Shown piece after piece: positions 49,201 through 58,871 of a DNA stretch of 64,000 bases; the first letter of the stretch is position 1, and each line of letters starts with the position of its first letter. The stretch lies in contig VXAU01004012.1 in assembly GCA_013399695.1 (NCBI GenBank), positions 26,196-90,195 on the forward strand, in the 5' to 3' direction. The stretch comes from Formicarius rufipectus (lineage: Eukaryota > Chordata > Aves > Passeriformes > Formicariidae). The translations under genes were made by a program, and so were the position numbers. A model generated the notes under the pieces. That model was not told the DNA's origin. It worked only from the letters and a program-made list of their open reading frames with translations, and did no database searches.

Positions 49201-52074
49201 AAGGTACATTTTGTCTCATTTGATTCACAGGGTCTGAGGCCTTTTCATGAAAATAAAACCAACTTCCATCAGATTAAACAAAGCACATGTAAAGGGTAGT
49301 AATTTGCTTAGCTATCATTTGCAAGGCGAAGCTCCCAAGGGTGGATTTCTTTTTCACTTGTCACTTTTGTAGCAGAGTGAGAAAACTTTACATATTAGAA
49401 GAACTGCCTGCTTGAGGGGAAGGTAGTCCCTTCACATGGAAGATGAATAAGTAGATACTACCTGTCACTGAAGATTATGGGAAACATTACAAACCAGCAA
49501 AGAACTAGGAAAAATTACAGAGTGTTTGGAAGTGACTACCTGTCTCCACGGTGAAAACAGCCTGGTCCACAGAGTCATCCCATTCCCGGTTTTGGAAATG
49601 AGCGTGAAAACTGAAGGCTTGCCCTCTCCTTATTATCTGTCTGTCAGTTCCAAAGAAATGGGTATTATGTATTTGACAGTTGGAAGGACAGTTCAAGTCG
49701 ACATCTCCCAGCTCAATGACTGCAGGACAGAGAAAGGAGCACAAAGGAAAAAAAAAATCATATAATTAAGCTCCCATCTTTGTCTGTCATTAAGATTAGG
49801 TGAAAGAGAAGGCAATGATGAAAGAGGGAACTCTTTCAAAAATTCATTCAAAACATCATTCAAAATTCAGCAACACTGAAACTGAGACATACATCCATAA
49901 AAATACCCTTACAAGTTCACCAGTTTCCTAGCTTGCACATAGAAACTTGTCTAACCCTTTGATTTTTAAAGTTGTGGTACAAGTTTCACTTGTTTTATAT
50001 AGTGCTTGTTTGTATTATAAATACTTGATACTGAGGGACAACATTAGTATCTCTATTTGAAAAATTGATTTTGCATTGTAATATTCTCTCCACATTACAG
50101 CACACTATCTGCAGACTGTCACTTTTCAACCATAGCTAGACAGAAAATGTTTTGCAAGTGGTATAATTTGAGAGGGTTTATTACACAAGCAGTATAAAGT
50201 TATAAAGTAAATAGAATCACTAAAAACTTGATAATAAATGTAGGTATTTAAAAGCATAAGTGCTACTTTAAATGATTTATGAATAAAATAGATAGGCATA
50301 AATATCTACACAAAATTGTAAATAATGTTAAATACACATGGAAATATCTCAGTCTGCACTCTCAAAGTCATAAAAGTTTGCAGCTGTCTTTGAGGAACTT
50401 AATCGATAAAGAAATATTCACAAATTGTGACATTTTAAAAATGCTGACAATCTATCCCAAGTGCCATGATTAGCTTGACAAAAATCTTGGCTGATTCCCC
50501 CTTAGGCATCATGCCTGCATATCAGTCATTTCATAGGAGTATTATGACACTGGTGCCAGAAGGATGGGTGGCAACATTTATCTTTGCTTATTTGCATACA
50601 ACTTTTTATTTTCAAAATTACTTCACTCTAATTGAAGACAATGGGAGCCACAGATTCTCAGCAGTTTTGGAAATTTGGCTTACTGAAGTGCAAAGTCTTG
50701 TATATTATTATAATTCTAAAAGGTTCAGTTTGGTCCTGCTAAGCCTACAGAAAAATCTAACAATGCAACTTCTCTAACTGTATGGGCACCAAGTTGAATA
50801 CAGAGTTGGCATTTAAGAGAAACAAATTTTTCCCATGCAGAACAAAGGGTGTGTCCACATAAAAGGAGACACATAGTTAAGCCCATGAGACTAGGGCACT
50901 TTTAACACAAACCAGTGATGTTTCCCAGGATTGCATTCTGAATTAAATCATAATTAAAATTAATTGAGAGGGGAGGGTGGGTAGGAAAGGGAAAAAGAAA
51001 CACAGTTTTTTCTGATTTGTTTCCTTGAATAAAAATATCTCATTTTTCATCTAACTATTTAAATTCAGTAACTAAGTGGTCATTCAGCTCTTAAGCAGAG
51101 ATCAGCAACAAATGTAGACTTGGGTGCTACCCATGTCAAAAACATGCACATTATCAACAATAACCCAAAAATATGGCAGTGCATTACATCATTATTGCTT
51201 ACAAATACATCATATCTGCTGAGAAGAAAAATGGAATTGAAAATCTCATATCTTAATGAGCGTTGTCAACCATAATACAAAGTGTACTGGTTGAACAGAA
51301 AGCACTTATGGCACACACAGCAAATTCCTGTGGACAAGAACACTTAAAGAACCTGATTGTTATCCAGCCTCTGAAGGCGTTTAGAAACCAAGACAAATAC
51401 TCTTCATCCACTCATTAATCCAGATGAACTGGAACATCAGGGATTTGAGATACTACGTTTTTCCCAAGGGACTTCTCTGAAGTCAGCCCACAGTTTGCTT
51501 ATCAGATTTAAGTATCACAACTGGATCACAAAAGAGCTAATTATTGCTTTCTTAAGCAAAGGTAAGTCAGAAAAAAATACTAAAGACAATTCAATTTCAC
51601 ATCTCTTACTGGTTTTTTGTCTCTGGTAGGAACCTAGCCATCAATATCACTCATCGGGTTTTTGTCAAAAATTCATGTTTTGCCATCGTTCAAGGCAGAA
51701 TACTTCAAGTATTCATTGTGAAATAATTGCTTATAGCATGGGAATACTGAAAACTAGTACTTTCTACTTTGTGTTGCAAAGAAGATGTATTCTTTACCAT
51801 GCTATTTCTTATCTCTAAATTATTAGTTGTTTCACCAAATCTTCTACATAGCTCTCTTTTTCCTGTATAGAAGTTTTGATTTCAAAAGTTGTTTTTTGTT
51901 GTTTTTTTTTTTCCTTTCTCATTAACTCTACAAAGAACATTCAAACATACAAGTAATCCAAACTTGATGCCATACCTAAAAAATGCATAATGCTTTATGT
52001 CCATACACCTGACCATTTAAGTATTTCAGTCCTGATTGAAAGGGTAGTAAAATTTCAAGACACTCACCTTCCAT
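38606..52074 (-). CDS. Transglutaminase-like protein (TGM3/5/6/7 group), 13 exons, with long Cys/Pro/Ser-rich C-terminal tail; probable pseudoenzyme
   Basis: Spliced CDS: 52074-52068, 49719-49540, 49240-48998, 48063-47945, 47297-47169, 46936-46759, 45795-45663, 44780-44677, 44597-44355, 42961-42635, 41788-41631, 41299-41166, 40217-38606. It totals 3567 nt, 1188 aa, with all junctions GT-AG and phases consistent. Domains: N-terminal beta-sandwich (1 to ~140, with the RRGQ and GRY..LFNPWC family motifs), papain-like core (~141-460), beta-barrel 1 (~475-590), beta-barrel 2 (~591-699), then a tail (700-1188) not found in ordinary transglutaminases of ~690-720 aa. The triad is kept: C276, H333, D356, plus W253 at the transition-state Trp position. 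However, GQCW is GYCG and the three Ca-site ligand sets are lost, so cross-linking activity is doubtful (inference). No signal peptide; cytosolic like its family. Closest by eye to TGM5/TGM7 (MCTVMRCLGIP, ISYSQY); the paralogue is not certain. Not EPB42, which lacks the triad. Confidence 0.93.
38711..38848 (-). repeat. Tyr-Leu-Arg octapeptide-like repeat in the tail
   Basis: Residues ~1109-1154 contain about five degenerate units of the form (S/T/P)xYxxL(S/T/P)R: TAYGTLTR, PPYSSLSR, SSYNILSR, SAYTTLPR, PPYATLTR. The pattern is seen in the protein. It resembles basic Ser/Tyr-rich linkers of structural proteins; no function is assigned. Confidence 0.85.
39173..39268 (-). repeat. 48-bp tandem duplication in exon 13
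   Basis: Two adjacent 16-residue units, CSPTSRPVGPPAAHSL and CSPAPRPVGPPAAHSL, followed by a partial third beginning CSPTS. In frame, so the duplication lengthens the tail without breaking it. Confidence 0.88.
41166..41299 (-). CDS. Exon 12: beta-barrel 2, first half
   Basis: 134 bp, residues 608-651, ending in phase 2. Acceptor CTGATTAG, donor GTAAGA. ISFCNPLQEDMKNCVMTLEG matches the family I.F.NPL...V.DCVLTVEGSG. It joins exon 13 as MTI-D-LGTL, as in TGM6 SIDVPTL. Confidence 0.92.
41631..41788 (-). CDS. Exon 11: beta-barrel 1 end
   Basis: 158 bp, residues 555-607. Acceptor TTGTTTTACAG. Two GTAAAG donors lie in tandem; the one giving VIVK|LLSQ was chosen on family boundary and length. KKIPLCISYSQYGPYL closely resembles the TGM5 segment around ISYSQY. 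Confidence 0.9.
42635..42961 (-). CDS. Exon 10: linker and beta-barrel 1
   Basis: 327 bp, residues 446-554. Acceptor CTTCTTCAACAG, donor GTAAGT. The family YKYPEG..QER calcium-site-2 glutamates are absent (YKYELGSVKNK). The later part, LCAQIITYSGC..QFWKDSVNVTLGP, resembles TGM5/TGM7 barrel 1. Confidence 0.92.
43143..43316 (+). repeat. A-rich tract ending in a 23-A run next to an assembly gap
   Basis: Several A runs and CAACCAACCACC steps, then 23 consecutive A (43294-43316). This run probably caused the gap that follows. Confidence 0.82.
43328..43343. other. Assembly gap, 16 N, in intron 9
   Basis: Sixteen N. The bases on both sides repeat AAGAACCCCACAG (43315-43327 and 43355-43367), so the gap may be an unresolved overlap rather than missing sequence. 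Translations across it are meaningless. Confidence 0.97.
43675..44100 (+). mobile_element. CR1 LINE 3' portion in intron 9
   Basis: Contains the CR1 landmarks GAGAAGGGACCTCATTG, CTCTATCCTGGTGTCCAGTG and CATTAGAAAGCATTTCTTTA, and ends GGTCCTTTCAACTG with TCTATCCTATTCTATCC repeats. Runs opposite to the host gene. Confidence 0.88.
44205..44249 (+). repeat. A-rich tract after CR1
   Basis: AAACAAAAAAAAAA, CCCCC and further A runs, about 100 bp past the CR1 in intron 9. Confidence 0.75.
44355..44597 (-). CDS. Exon 9: end of catalytic core
   Basis: 243 bp, residues 365-445. Acceptor TCTGGCTTAG, donor GTATGA. Contains CSGPTWVRSIREGELDLDYD, FSRVNSNYVGWL, TKSVG and EDITGAYKYE, all in family order. 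Of the TGM2 vicinal Cys pair (CCGP), the second Cys is Ser here. Confidence 0.94.
44677..44780 (-). CDS. Exon 8: catalytic His and Asp
   Basis: 104 bp (canonical), residues 330-364. Acceptor CATCCTATAG, donor GTAACT. YHCWNESWMARRD carries H333, and GDWQCLDPTP carries D356, the other two triad members. It aligns without gaps to FHVWNE.WMAR.D and GGWQVLD.TP. Confidence 0.94.
45663..45795 (-). CDS. Exon 7: core, calcium-site-3 loop lost
   Basis: 133 bp, two codons shorter than the usual 139, residues 286-330. Acceptor TTCTCTTTCAG, donor GTAAAT. MRCLGIPSRVVTNF is typical. The following family loop DS.HDTD.NL, which binds Ca, is replaced by CFPCSVENPL. Five cysteines. Confidence 0.94.
46034..46084 (+). 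repeat. A-rich (CAAA)n-type tract in intron 6
   Basis: CAACAAACAAACAAAAAACC followed by A and C runs. Confidence 0.78.
46441..46506 (+). mobile_element. CR1 3'-end fragment in intron 6
   Basis: GATGGAAGTTGGATTAGAT, then CTTTAAAAGTCCCTTACAAC and TATTTTATGATTCAG match the CR1 3' end. About 66 bp, opposite to the gene. Confidence 0.72.
46759..46936 (-). CDS. Exon 6: active-site cysteine exon with altered GQCW motif
   Basis: 178 bp (canonical), residues 227-286. Acceptor TTTCTAG, donor GTATGA. The Ca-site-1 loop, normally INSNDDNGV, reads ISSHTTNSI. W253 in SWNGSVPIL keeps the transition-state Trp. The active site reads RYGYCGSLASVMCT where the family has YGQCWVFA.V.CT. So the nucleophile C276 is kept but its invariant Gln and Trp neighbours are Tyr and Gly. 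Confidence 0.95.
47169..47297 (-). CDS. Exon 5: catalytic core helix, FEDGILDICLKILD
   Basis: 129 bp (canonical), residues 184-226, phase 0 at both ends. Acceptor TTTCCTCAG, donor GTAAGA. FEDGILDICLKILD and RNDPVHVS correspond to FED.I.DICL..LD and R.DP.YVSR. The exon ends just before calcium site 1. Confidence 0.95.
47711..47883 (+). repeat. Large A-rich (CAAA)n-type tract in intron 4
   Basis: About 173 bp of AAACAAACAAAC, CAACAACAACG and AAACAAAACAAAAC steps. Four ORFs of 105-119 aa on both strands are pure low complexity. Confidence 0.9.
47945..48063 (-). CDS. Exon 4: start of catalytic core
   Basis: 119 bp, the canonical size of this transglutaminase exon, residues 144-183. Encodes DDPVYMD, REEYVLNEHGILYEG and PWHFGQ, all conserved family landmarks. 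Acceptor TTTTCCAG, donor GTACTT. Confidence 0.95.
48496..48727 (-). mobile_element. CR1 LINE fragment in intron 3
   Basis: In + orientation: CACAGAATTCCAAAATGGTT, GATTGGAAGGGACTGCTG, TCTGGCTCAACCTCCA, GACTCTATAACCCCTCTGG, CTTCAGCTTGTCCCC, the antisense of the CR1 3' region. Same orientation as the gene. Confidence 0.85.
48998..49240 (-). CDS. Exon 3: rest of beta-sandwich, LFNPWC motif
   Basis: 243 bp, residues 63-144. Acceptor TTCATGAAAAG, donor GTAAGG. The start was chosen because this AG gives the phase needed after exon 2 and a gap-free match to the TGM3-type TGPYPSES..TK.VFPL stretch. The next AG (GCCTCAG) shifts the frame. Contains GRYILNM, LGDFYVLFNPWC and nine cysteines, far more than usual in this domain. 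Confidence 0.92.
49540..49719 (-). CDS. Exon 2: start of N-terminal beta-sandwich
   Basis: 180 bp, residues 3-63. Acceptor TGTCCTGCAG, donor GTAGTC. Encodes the family hallmarks VDLN, H-N-T-H, FGTDR, IRRGQAF and FTVETG, which match transglutaminase exon 2 position for position. Confidence 0.93.
52068..52074 (-). CDS. Exon 1 coding part: ATG GAA G
   Basis: Seven coding bases followed by a perfect donor GTGAGTG. The ATG context AAAAATGG has A at -3 and G at +4, a strong Kozak site. A first coding exon of two or three codons ending in phase 1 is the usual transglutaminase arrangement. It joins exon 2 to give M-E-V-I-E-L. It is too short to prove on its own; the support is the phase, the donor and the position 2.3 kb upstream of exon 2. 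Confidence 0.75.
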
Positions 52075-52081
52075 TTTTCTT

Positions 52082-52087
52082 CTACAT
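52082..52087 (-). promoter_or_regulatory. Start-stop upstream ORF (ATG TAG) before the main ATG
   Basis: ATGTAG lies 7 bases upstream of the main start ATG on the minus strand. If the mRNA 5' end lies upstream of it, this minimal uORF could reduce initiation at the main start. Confidence 0.35.
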
Positions 52088-52224
52088 GTACTAATATCTG
52101 AAGCACAGTCCTGGTGGAGGTACCTGCTCCTCAGCAAGGTGCGTTGCAAAGTCTGGCAGATCTCCTCTGTGAAACCGACCTAATTTCCCCTCAGTAACAT
52201 TTATATTCAGAACTAAGAGGTCGT

Positions 52225-52290
52225 CACACATGTTGCATCAACAAAATACCAGTTTAAAAAGAGGCCCCACCCATGTGTCTACTGATGCTC
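52225..52290 (-). promoter_or_regulatory. Possible core promoter of the transglutaminase-like gene
   Basis: Upstream of exon 1 the minus strand has GGGTGGGGCC (CACCC or GC-box-like) and then CTTTTTAAAC, a weak TATA-like site. A second AT-rich site, AATATAAATG, is nearer the ATG. Position and composition fit a promoter, but nothing proves the start site. Confidence 0.25.
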
Positions 52291-53158
52291 ATGAATGATT
52301 CATTTTAACTTCCAGCATTATTAGGGAGAGTCCTGTGGCTGAAAAGAGGGAGAGATCTTGGTACCTCATCCATAGCATAGTACTTTCAATGTCCCTCAGC
52401 TTGCTTTGTCTCAAAAGTATTTTAAAACCAGGATGAAACTAAACACATTTTAGAGTAAGCTATTATTTTTAGCCATCCAAAATTCCCATAAATCCCAGCA
52501 CTTGCCATTCACTTCTGGCTAGATATCTTCAGAAAAGAATACTAGACTTCAGCTGAATTTCTACTCTCAGAATACGACCAGGAAAGGACATATCTATTAA
52601 AATACAGGCAGAAAGCCCAGCTTTCAGAAAGTCTACATAGCACTTCCAAGTGGAGGTTGGATCAAAATGATGTTATGTATTTTTCCAGATAAATTGTAAA
52701 ATATACAGAGGGCATGTGTAAATGTTTTGAAGTTGACAGCAAAATTTAATCTAACAATTACATAAATTATTTATACTTCCTGTGTATTTATTTTCCAACA
52801 CAGTTTTGCAACTTCTTAGCTTACTCCACTCCTCTTCCTCTGAAATTCTGAAAATAATTTCCAATAATTTCTGGGGAAAATAAAACTTTTAAATATTTTG
52901 GCACAAAATTTGCACTATTTTATTTAGGTTCCAGACATATGTGATGAAATAAAAAAAAACCAGCGACAATAGTGTTTTCTTTGCACACTCAGTGATGAGG
53001 ATACTGGCCTGCAAAGAGGAGACATGGATTAAAATTTCTTCTGGTAAAACCTCAGTGAACCTGTGCTACTCTTTCCTCCTATCTTTCTTACTCCTCTATA
53101 CCAAGGTTCACTCCATAAGCTATCCTTTAAATCCCTCAAAGTTATTCTACTTTGGATT

Positions 53159-53284
53159 AAAAATAAATAAAAACCCAACCCTAAAACAAACAAAATAAAC
53201 CAAAAAACCAGTCAACAAACCAACCAACCAAAACAAAACCCAAAAAACTCCACCAAAAAAACCCCAGACAAACCAAACAAACCT
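53159..53284 (+). repeat. A-rich (CAAA)n/(CCAA)n tract
   Basis: About 125 bp of AAACAAACAAAA, CAACCAACCAAAAC and similar steps, about 1.1 kb upstream of exon 1 of the minus-strand gene. Confidence 0.85.
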
Positions 53285-56200
53285 GGAACTGAAAAATAAT
53301 TGTTTGATATAGATTCAGACACAAAGACTGAAGTTCAGTGATTTGCATAACTGCCTGGATTCTAGACAGTACTTTAAGAAATCATGAAATGAAACGGCTT
53401 AACTAACATTGAAATAACTTAGTAAGCACAACTTAACAGCTCAGGTATTGTGAAATAACTTCACAGAAATTAAAGCAAAGAAAAAGCACATTAACTGTGT
53501 CTTTGGAAGAGAGTGGTTAAAAGATTTGTATGACTGATGCATATGAAAGTGAACATGATATTCAATATGCTCATAATTTGAAAATTGTAAATATTTGCCT
53601 AGCTAGTAGGCAGACATGAAAAAGTGTGAATGCTAAGTATTTCATTCATCTCTCGTATATCTGAAAGTTATCTTTTTTCTTAGTATTTTCCATTTGACTA
53701 TTCAAATTCAACTCACTGAAAAATGAAAAACTAAATCTAATACTCCTTCATAAGAAATAATTTAGTAGTCATACACACATAATCAACTTTCAATCAGCCT
53801 GAAAAATGGGAATGGTAGTGGTCCAGAGACCTGCCTACAAACAGATGTGCGCACTGATATCCAGAGAACAGAATGGAAAAGTACCAAAGTTGGTCACAGT
53901 TTCCAAGAACATATTAAAATCCCCTCAAATATGTCTAGTTCAATCTTCTGAATAAAATATCTTGGTAAATGAAAGCCTGTGACAAATATAAGCAAACAAA
54001 TAAGCATCAGTAAGTAGCTGCACCTGTGGGTTCAAAGAGACTTAATTAAGACTCTGAAATAATAAAGACCTGAATCAGGAGTAGGATACTTTCTGTATGG
54101 ATATGAGTCACTGGCTTTAGTAAGTATGCTTGCTTAGATCCTTGAAGCTGTTTTGGTGCCTATTTGTCTCTGCAGGATCATTATATAGATGCCCAGCCCC
54201 AAAGCAAAGCCTCCCAGATTCCCGAGTTCCTGCCTATCAGTTTTTGCAGAGCCATCCAATTGCTGCTGCCAGCTCACAGCTATAAGACTGGTTGGTCCTC
54301 TCACTCAAGACCAAACCTCATGTACCTAAAGTAAGAATCTTTAACAAGGTACAAAAATCATAGCATACTAGGTGTCTTGGTGCATTCAGTCTATTCTTAC
54401 CCCTACTAAGCCCTGCATCATATCAGTTGGATTCAGGTCATCCATGCAACAGGGTCATCACCCTAAAGAAAGAGGCATGGGAGACTGAGCACAAGCAGGA
54501 AACAGTGGTATGGTTCAAAGAAAGGTTTTGCCTCTCAGCTTATGGCCTCCCTAAACAAATGATGCATCACAATTGCTGACCTCCAAGGCAGATTGCTGCA
54601 ATCTGTCCAAAGTGTCTCCTCCTGGAAAGAGTTCCCCTCCCTGCCTGACAGCAAGATATGCCAAGCTGAGGTTGATAGTTAGTCCCTTGGTCCCAGCTGA
54701 AGACACTTTTCCCCTTTGCCTTCATCTTTTTCCCTAACACTTTACTCATTCACTCAAGCTGCCCTCCATGTTACTACAGTATCTTATGCATCCAACATTT
54801 TCTGCAGGTACAAAGCAGATGGTATGCCTGATGCAAGCCTGAAAATTCTGCAGAATAGCACAACTATGATGATTTAGGCACTTCCAGAATTTGAGTAATT
54901 TAGGTTATTATGTTTCATTAAAGACTTTGACTTTGGGCTGTATGGTACTTAAAATAGTACAGACTACATTTACCTTTAACAGCAGGTCTTTTTTTCTTTC
55001 TTTCTTTTTTTTTTTTTCAATATTACTTACGTTGCAATAGACAGATATATGATGAGCATTTATTAAGTCAAGTGGTGTGCTTGCTAAGGCTCTGAAATCT
55101 CCATAGCTTTCATTTGCCCATTGAACCACCAGGAAAGGATGAGGATTGAAGAAAAGAGCATTGCAATCACAGAAAAAACACTTGTGAATGGCACAGATGC
55201 AGTTCCACTGCATCACTAATATATTTGGGAACAATAGAAAATTTACAGTAATCAAGCATCCAACCAAAGAATCCTTTCAAGAAAACGGAACACAAAATGA
55301 CAGCTCAACAGGGGTAAAAGGAATCAGAAAATATGTGAATTGAGTTTAAAGTGTTTTGGTGAAAGTGTCACCTACTGGAAACCTGGGGTAACTGCACTTC
55401 CTAAAAATTTTTTTTTCAACTTACTCATGTGTCAACAGGCAGACCTGAAGTTCAATTTTTGCACTTGGTCATATAATTGTATTACTTTGATCATTGGACC
55501 TGTAGTTGATCTTATGAGTGATGGAGTAAAAAGATACCTGTCTTGATAGGATATTTTAAATCATTAACTGTCATCTGCTCCCAAGAGTTCATGAGTATTC
55601 ATGTCTAACAAGGAAAGTGGAGAAAGGAAAAAAAAAAATTGGATGCCATATGTTAGCTCTAAAACAAATACATCTGTTAGGAATCCACAACTGACATTTA
55701 GAAGCTGCATATTAGAAGGACTACAGCCTGGCAAACATGAACTCTGACATAGAACACACCCAGAGTTTCTTAAAATTCTTAAATTAATTTGCAATGAAGT
55801 TGCCTTTCATTAAAGAGCCTGAAAGCAGTGGCAGCTACTCTGTTAAGTGTAAGCAAGCATTACAACACCATATTTACTGATGAATTAAGACATAGAAATG
55901 CTTCAAATGAAATCTTAAACGACAACTCTGTGTCTTTTAAGAGGTATATGGCAACTTTGTCTTTCTAAAAGCTGGAGGAAATTAGTAGCATTAAATAATT
56001 ACAGGTTCTTTCTGACACAATGAAATCACCAGTGTTCATATAAAGAAACCAGAAACTCCTTCAAGGTAGCTCCTATTCAGGCTGAACCCTCAGACTCACT
56101 TTGAGTTGTAGTAGACTACTTGCTCTCGTCTCTTAACCTTTTACTGGGTTTCCATTAACTGTGTAAGCCAACTTTTTCCTTCATTTATTATGAAGTTTTT

Positions 56201-58838
56201 TTCAATATTCACAGTGCTGATGAGAAACACACACACCTATAATGCTGCAGTATATGCAGGATGCAGAAAGGTCAAACAATTATAGGATATGAACCTCATG
56301 ATAGCAAGCAACACTATTTGTGCTTAAGGCATATTGGCATTATATTTAGAGCAGAACCTAGACCCGAGTCATACTGTAGGCTTTACTTCTATATTTCACC
56401 TTTGCTCTGTAGAACATTACATAAATTTCAAGTAGTATGTTTCAATAAAAAGAGAAAAATTATTTGTCTACCAAAAATACCAAACCAAAACCAAACCCCA
56501 ACCCCTTTTCACAAACTGAGCTAGAAATTATAGCTGAGTAATTTGCCAGGTACCCTACGCTAAGTACTGTAAGTTCACTTTCCAATGAGCTTGTTCCCAA
56601 CTATATTTAAAGATGCAAGTGGAATAAGCTAGCACTACTGTAAATTCAAACCTCAGCTCACTGAGTAGTAACTTTCCTGCACAGAGAAACCTATAAATCA
56701 CCCAGCCTGTGATTATAACCCACCAGCAATGGAATAGATAGCATGGATCTTTTACCTATATAGGTAATGTTAATTGGAAATGACTCAGTCTGAGCAGTGG
56801 AAGTTGAAAGAATAAAACATTTACTGGGTTGTATCACAGAGGGTTTGAGACTCTCTAGAAGAAAGGAAGCTCACTTCTGTTTGTTAATTTAAAGCTTCAA
56901 CTTCTAATGAAGCTTTCTTGTTGTTTAAAAATGTCTATCTTCCCTAATGCTTCTTTGAAGATGTTTACTTAAAATTTTGTTATATAAGGGTAGAGCTCAA
57001 CATCTTGAGGCATGGGCCTAAAATACAGACCTCCATCCCAGCACAAAAATAAGTCTCAAGTACCATTATTTACCACAAAAAGAGCTCTTGTTTTCAGCTG
57101 GGAACTAACTAATGTTAAAAATAGAGATGAGGAAACATTTTTGTTCTGCCAAACTGAGTTCAATACTTGAATGATGTAACTTTTTCAAGATTCCTAAAAT
57201 TTCCCATGCATTGCTTATTTTTAACTTAAAAATACTTAATTGTGATCTGGTTTGATTTTAAACACTTGGGAGTAGAAGACACATAAGTTAAAATTAATAG
57301 GGACAGTCATAAAATTCTTGGCCATCTCTTCTGTAGATATCTGACATATACATAACCTGGTATATACAGAAGATAGCAATGTGTAAGAGTAAGGAAGGCA
57401 CCAGATATCAGAAATGCAAGCCCCAGGTTTTTGTTTGGTTTTTTTTTAAAAGAACCCAGATGCACACTTTCTTCAGTGAGAAATAGCCTAGTAACTCACT
57501 TGTAGGCTCCAGCATCACCGTTTTGATTATTTTGTTGTTGTTTTTGTGGTTTTGGTTTTTTTGTTTGTTTGTTTTTTAAAGGAAAGAAACAAATACATTT
57601 GAACTCATTTGCAAATTTAAACTTTTTTTTTTTGTGTGTCTAACATCTGGTGGTTTCTCTGCTCATTCAGGAATATTCAGACAGCAAGTTTGGGCAGACA
57701 AACTAACACATTTGCTGGAAAACCAAGAAATGACATTGCTCTAATAGTATTTGCCTCAGCTTTCAGACTCTTTCCAATAGCAGTAGATTAGCAACTGATT
57801 TTAGTGAAATATAGAGCTCTGTTTTCAGCAGTATAAATACAGCACAAGACATAGAATGAAGAGTGTCAGAGGAGTAGGGAGCTGGAAGTGCGGATTTAGA
57901 TGGAGAGACAGGCAGTAGTACAAGACAAAGCAATAGCTACTATTTGCCCATGATGGAAATCTTTTTATATATTTGGTTTGGACGTATTATAGACTCCACT
58001 CCACTTCTAATTGTTCATCCAACTCAAACTCTGCTCCTGCAACAGATTTTTACCTCTGGTTCATTACTCTGTCACAAAGGACAGACAGGTCAACTAAACC
58101 ACTAATGGCAATGTATGAAAGGAGGTCAAACTTAAGTCAGGATTGGCATGAACACAGCCAATGTCTCTAAGTAGAAAGCAGGAAACACTTCCAGTTCCTG
58201 TATAAGCATGGCATACAAACATAACCTTAGAATGATGAAGTAAGTACTTCTAGCTCTTTTACAAACGCAACCATACAGACACAGGGATAAATTCCAACAG
58301 TTCTTTGAAGGCCCTTCTCTCCCTTCACTAGAAACTCCTTAGTCAATAGGCTTTATTTTATTTCAATAATCATTCTAGGCTTGCTTTCAGATTTCTGCCT
58401 TTTGGCAAAAAGATCCTTGATGTGTCATTTAGAACTTTAACATATTAGTGGCCCCAAGCAGATTTTTAACACAATCACTTAATATTTTATCTTTTCTACC
58501 ATAGTTTGTGATACACACATCCTTTTATATTTAATAAGTTTTACTAAGCAAAATACCCACTAACATGTTCTATAAAAGCTATTTCCATCTTCAAAATGGA
58601 AAGATATCAGAAACTCCCTTATTTTAGATTCAATATACAGTTTTTATTCAGCAAACCATAGTACACACAGAGAAAGTGTTTTGGCAATACATTCTGTAGT
58701 TATTCTTGATTCAGCATGAATTTATATTATCAAAAGACATTACAGAATTCAAAAAAGATAACTGTTTTGGTTGTTTGTTTAGAGCTTTTTCTAGCAGAAT
58801 GCAGTATGTAATGTTTTTATGCTCACCAGACTGAATTT

Positions 58839-58871
58839 TAAGTACGTTAAAGTACATTTAAGTACGTTAAT
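58839..58871. repeat. Short tandem repeat, three units of ~11 bp
   Basis: TAAGTACGTTA, AAGTACATTT and AAGTACGTTA follow each other. Confidence 0.75.

Noticed and set aside
48971..49228. 85-aa minus-strand ORF over exon 3, using acceptor GCCTCAG
   Set aside because: Wrong frame: it loses GRYILNM and LFNPWC; the upstream acceptor AAAAG restores them and fits the exon 2 phase.
38606..52074. Idea that the transglutaminase-like gene is a pseudogene because catalytic motifs are changed
   Set aside because: No frameshift or stop in 3567 nt, all 24 splice sites are GT or AG, and family exon lengths are kept. Decay would not leave these intact.
38606..52074. Assignment to EPB42 (band 4.2), the known inactive member
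   Set aside because: EPB42 has Ala for the nucleophile and lacks the His and Asp; here all three are kept and other motifs fit TGM5/7 better.
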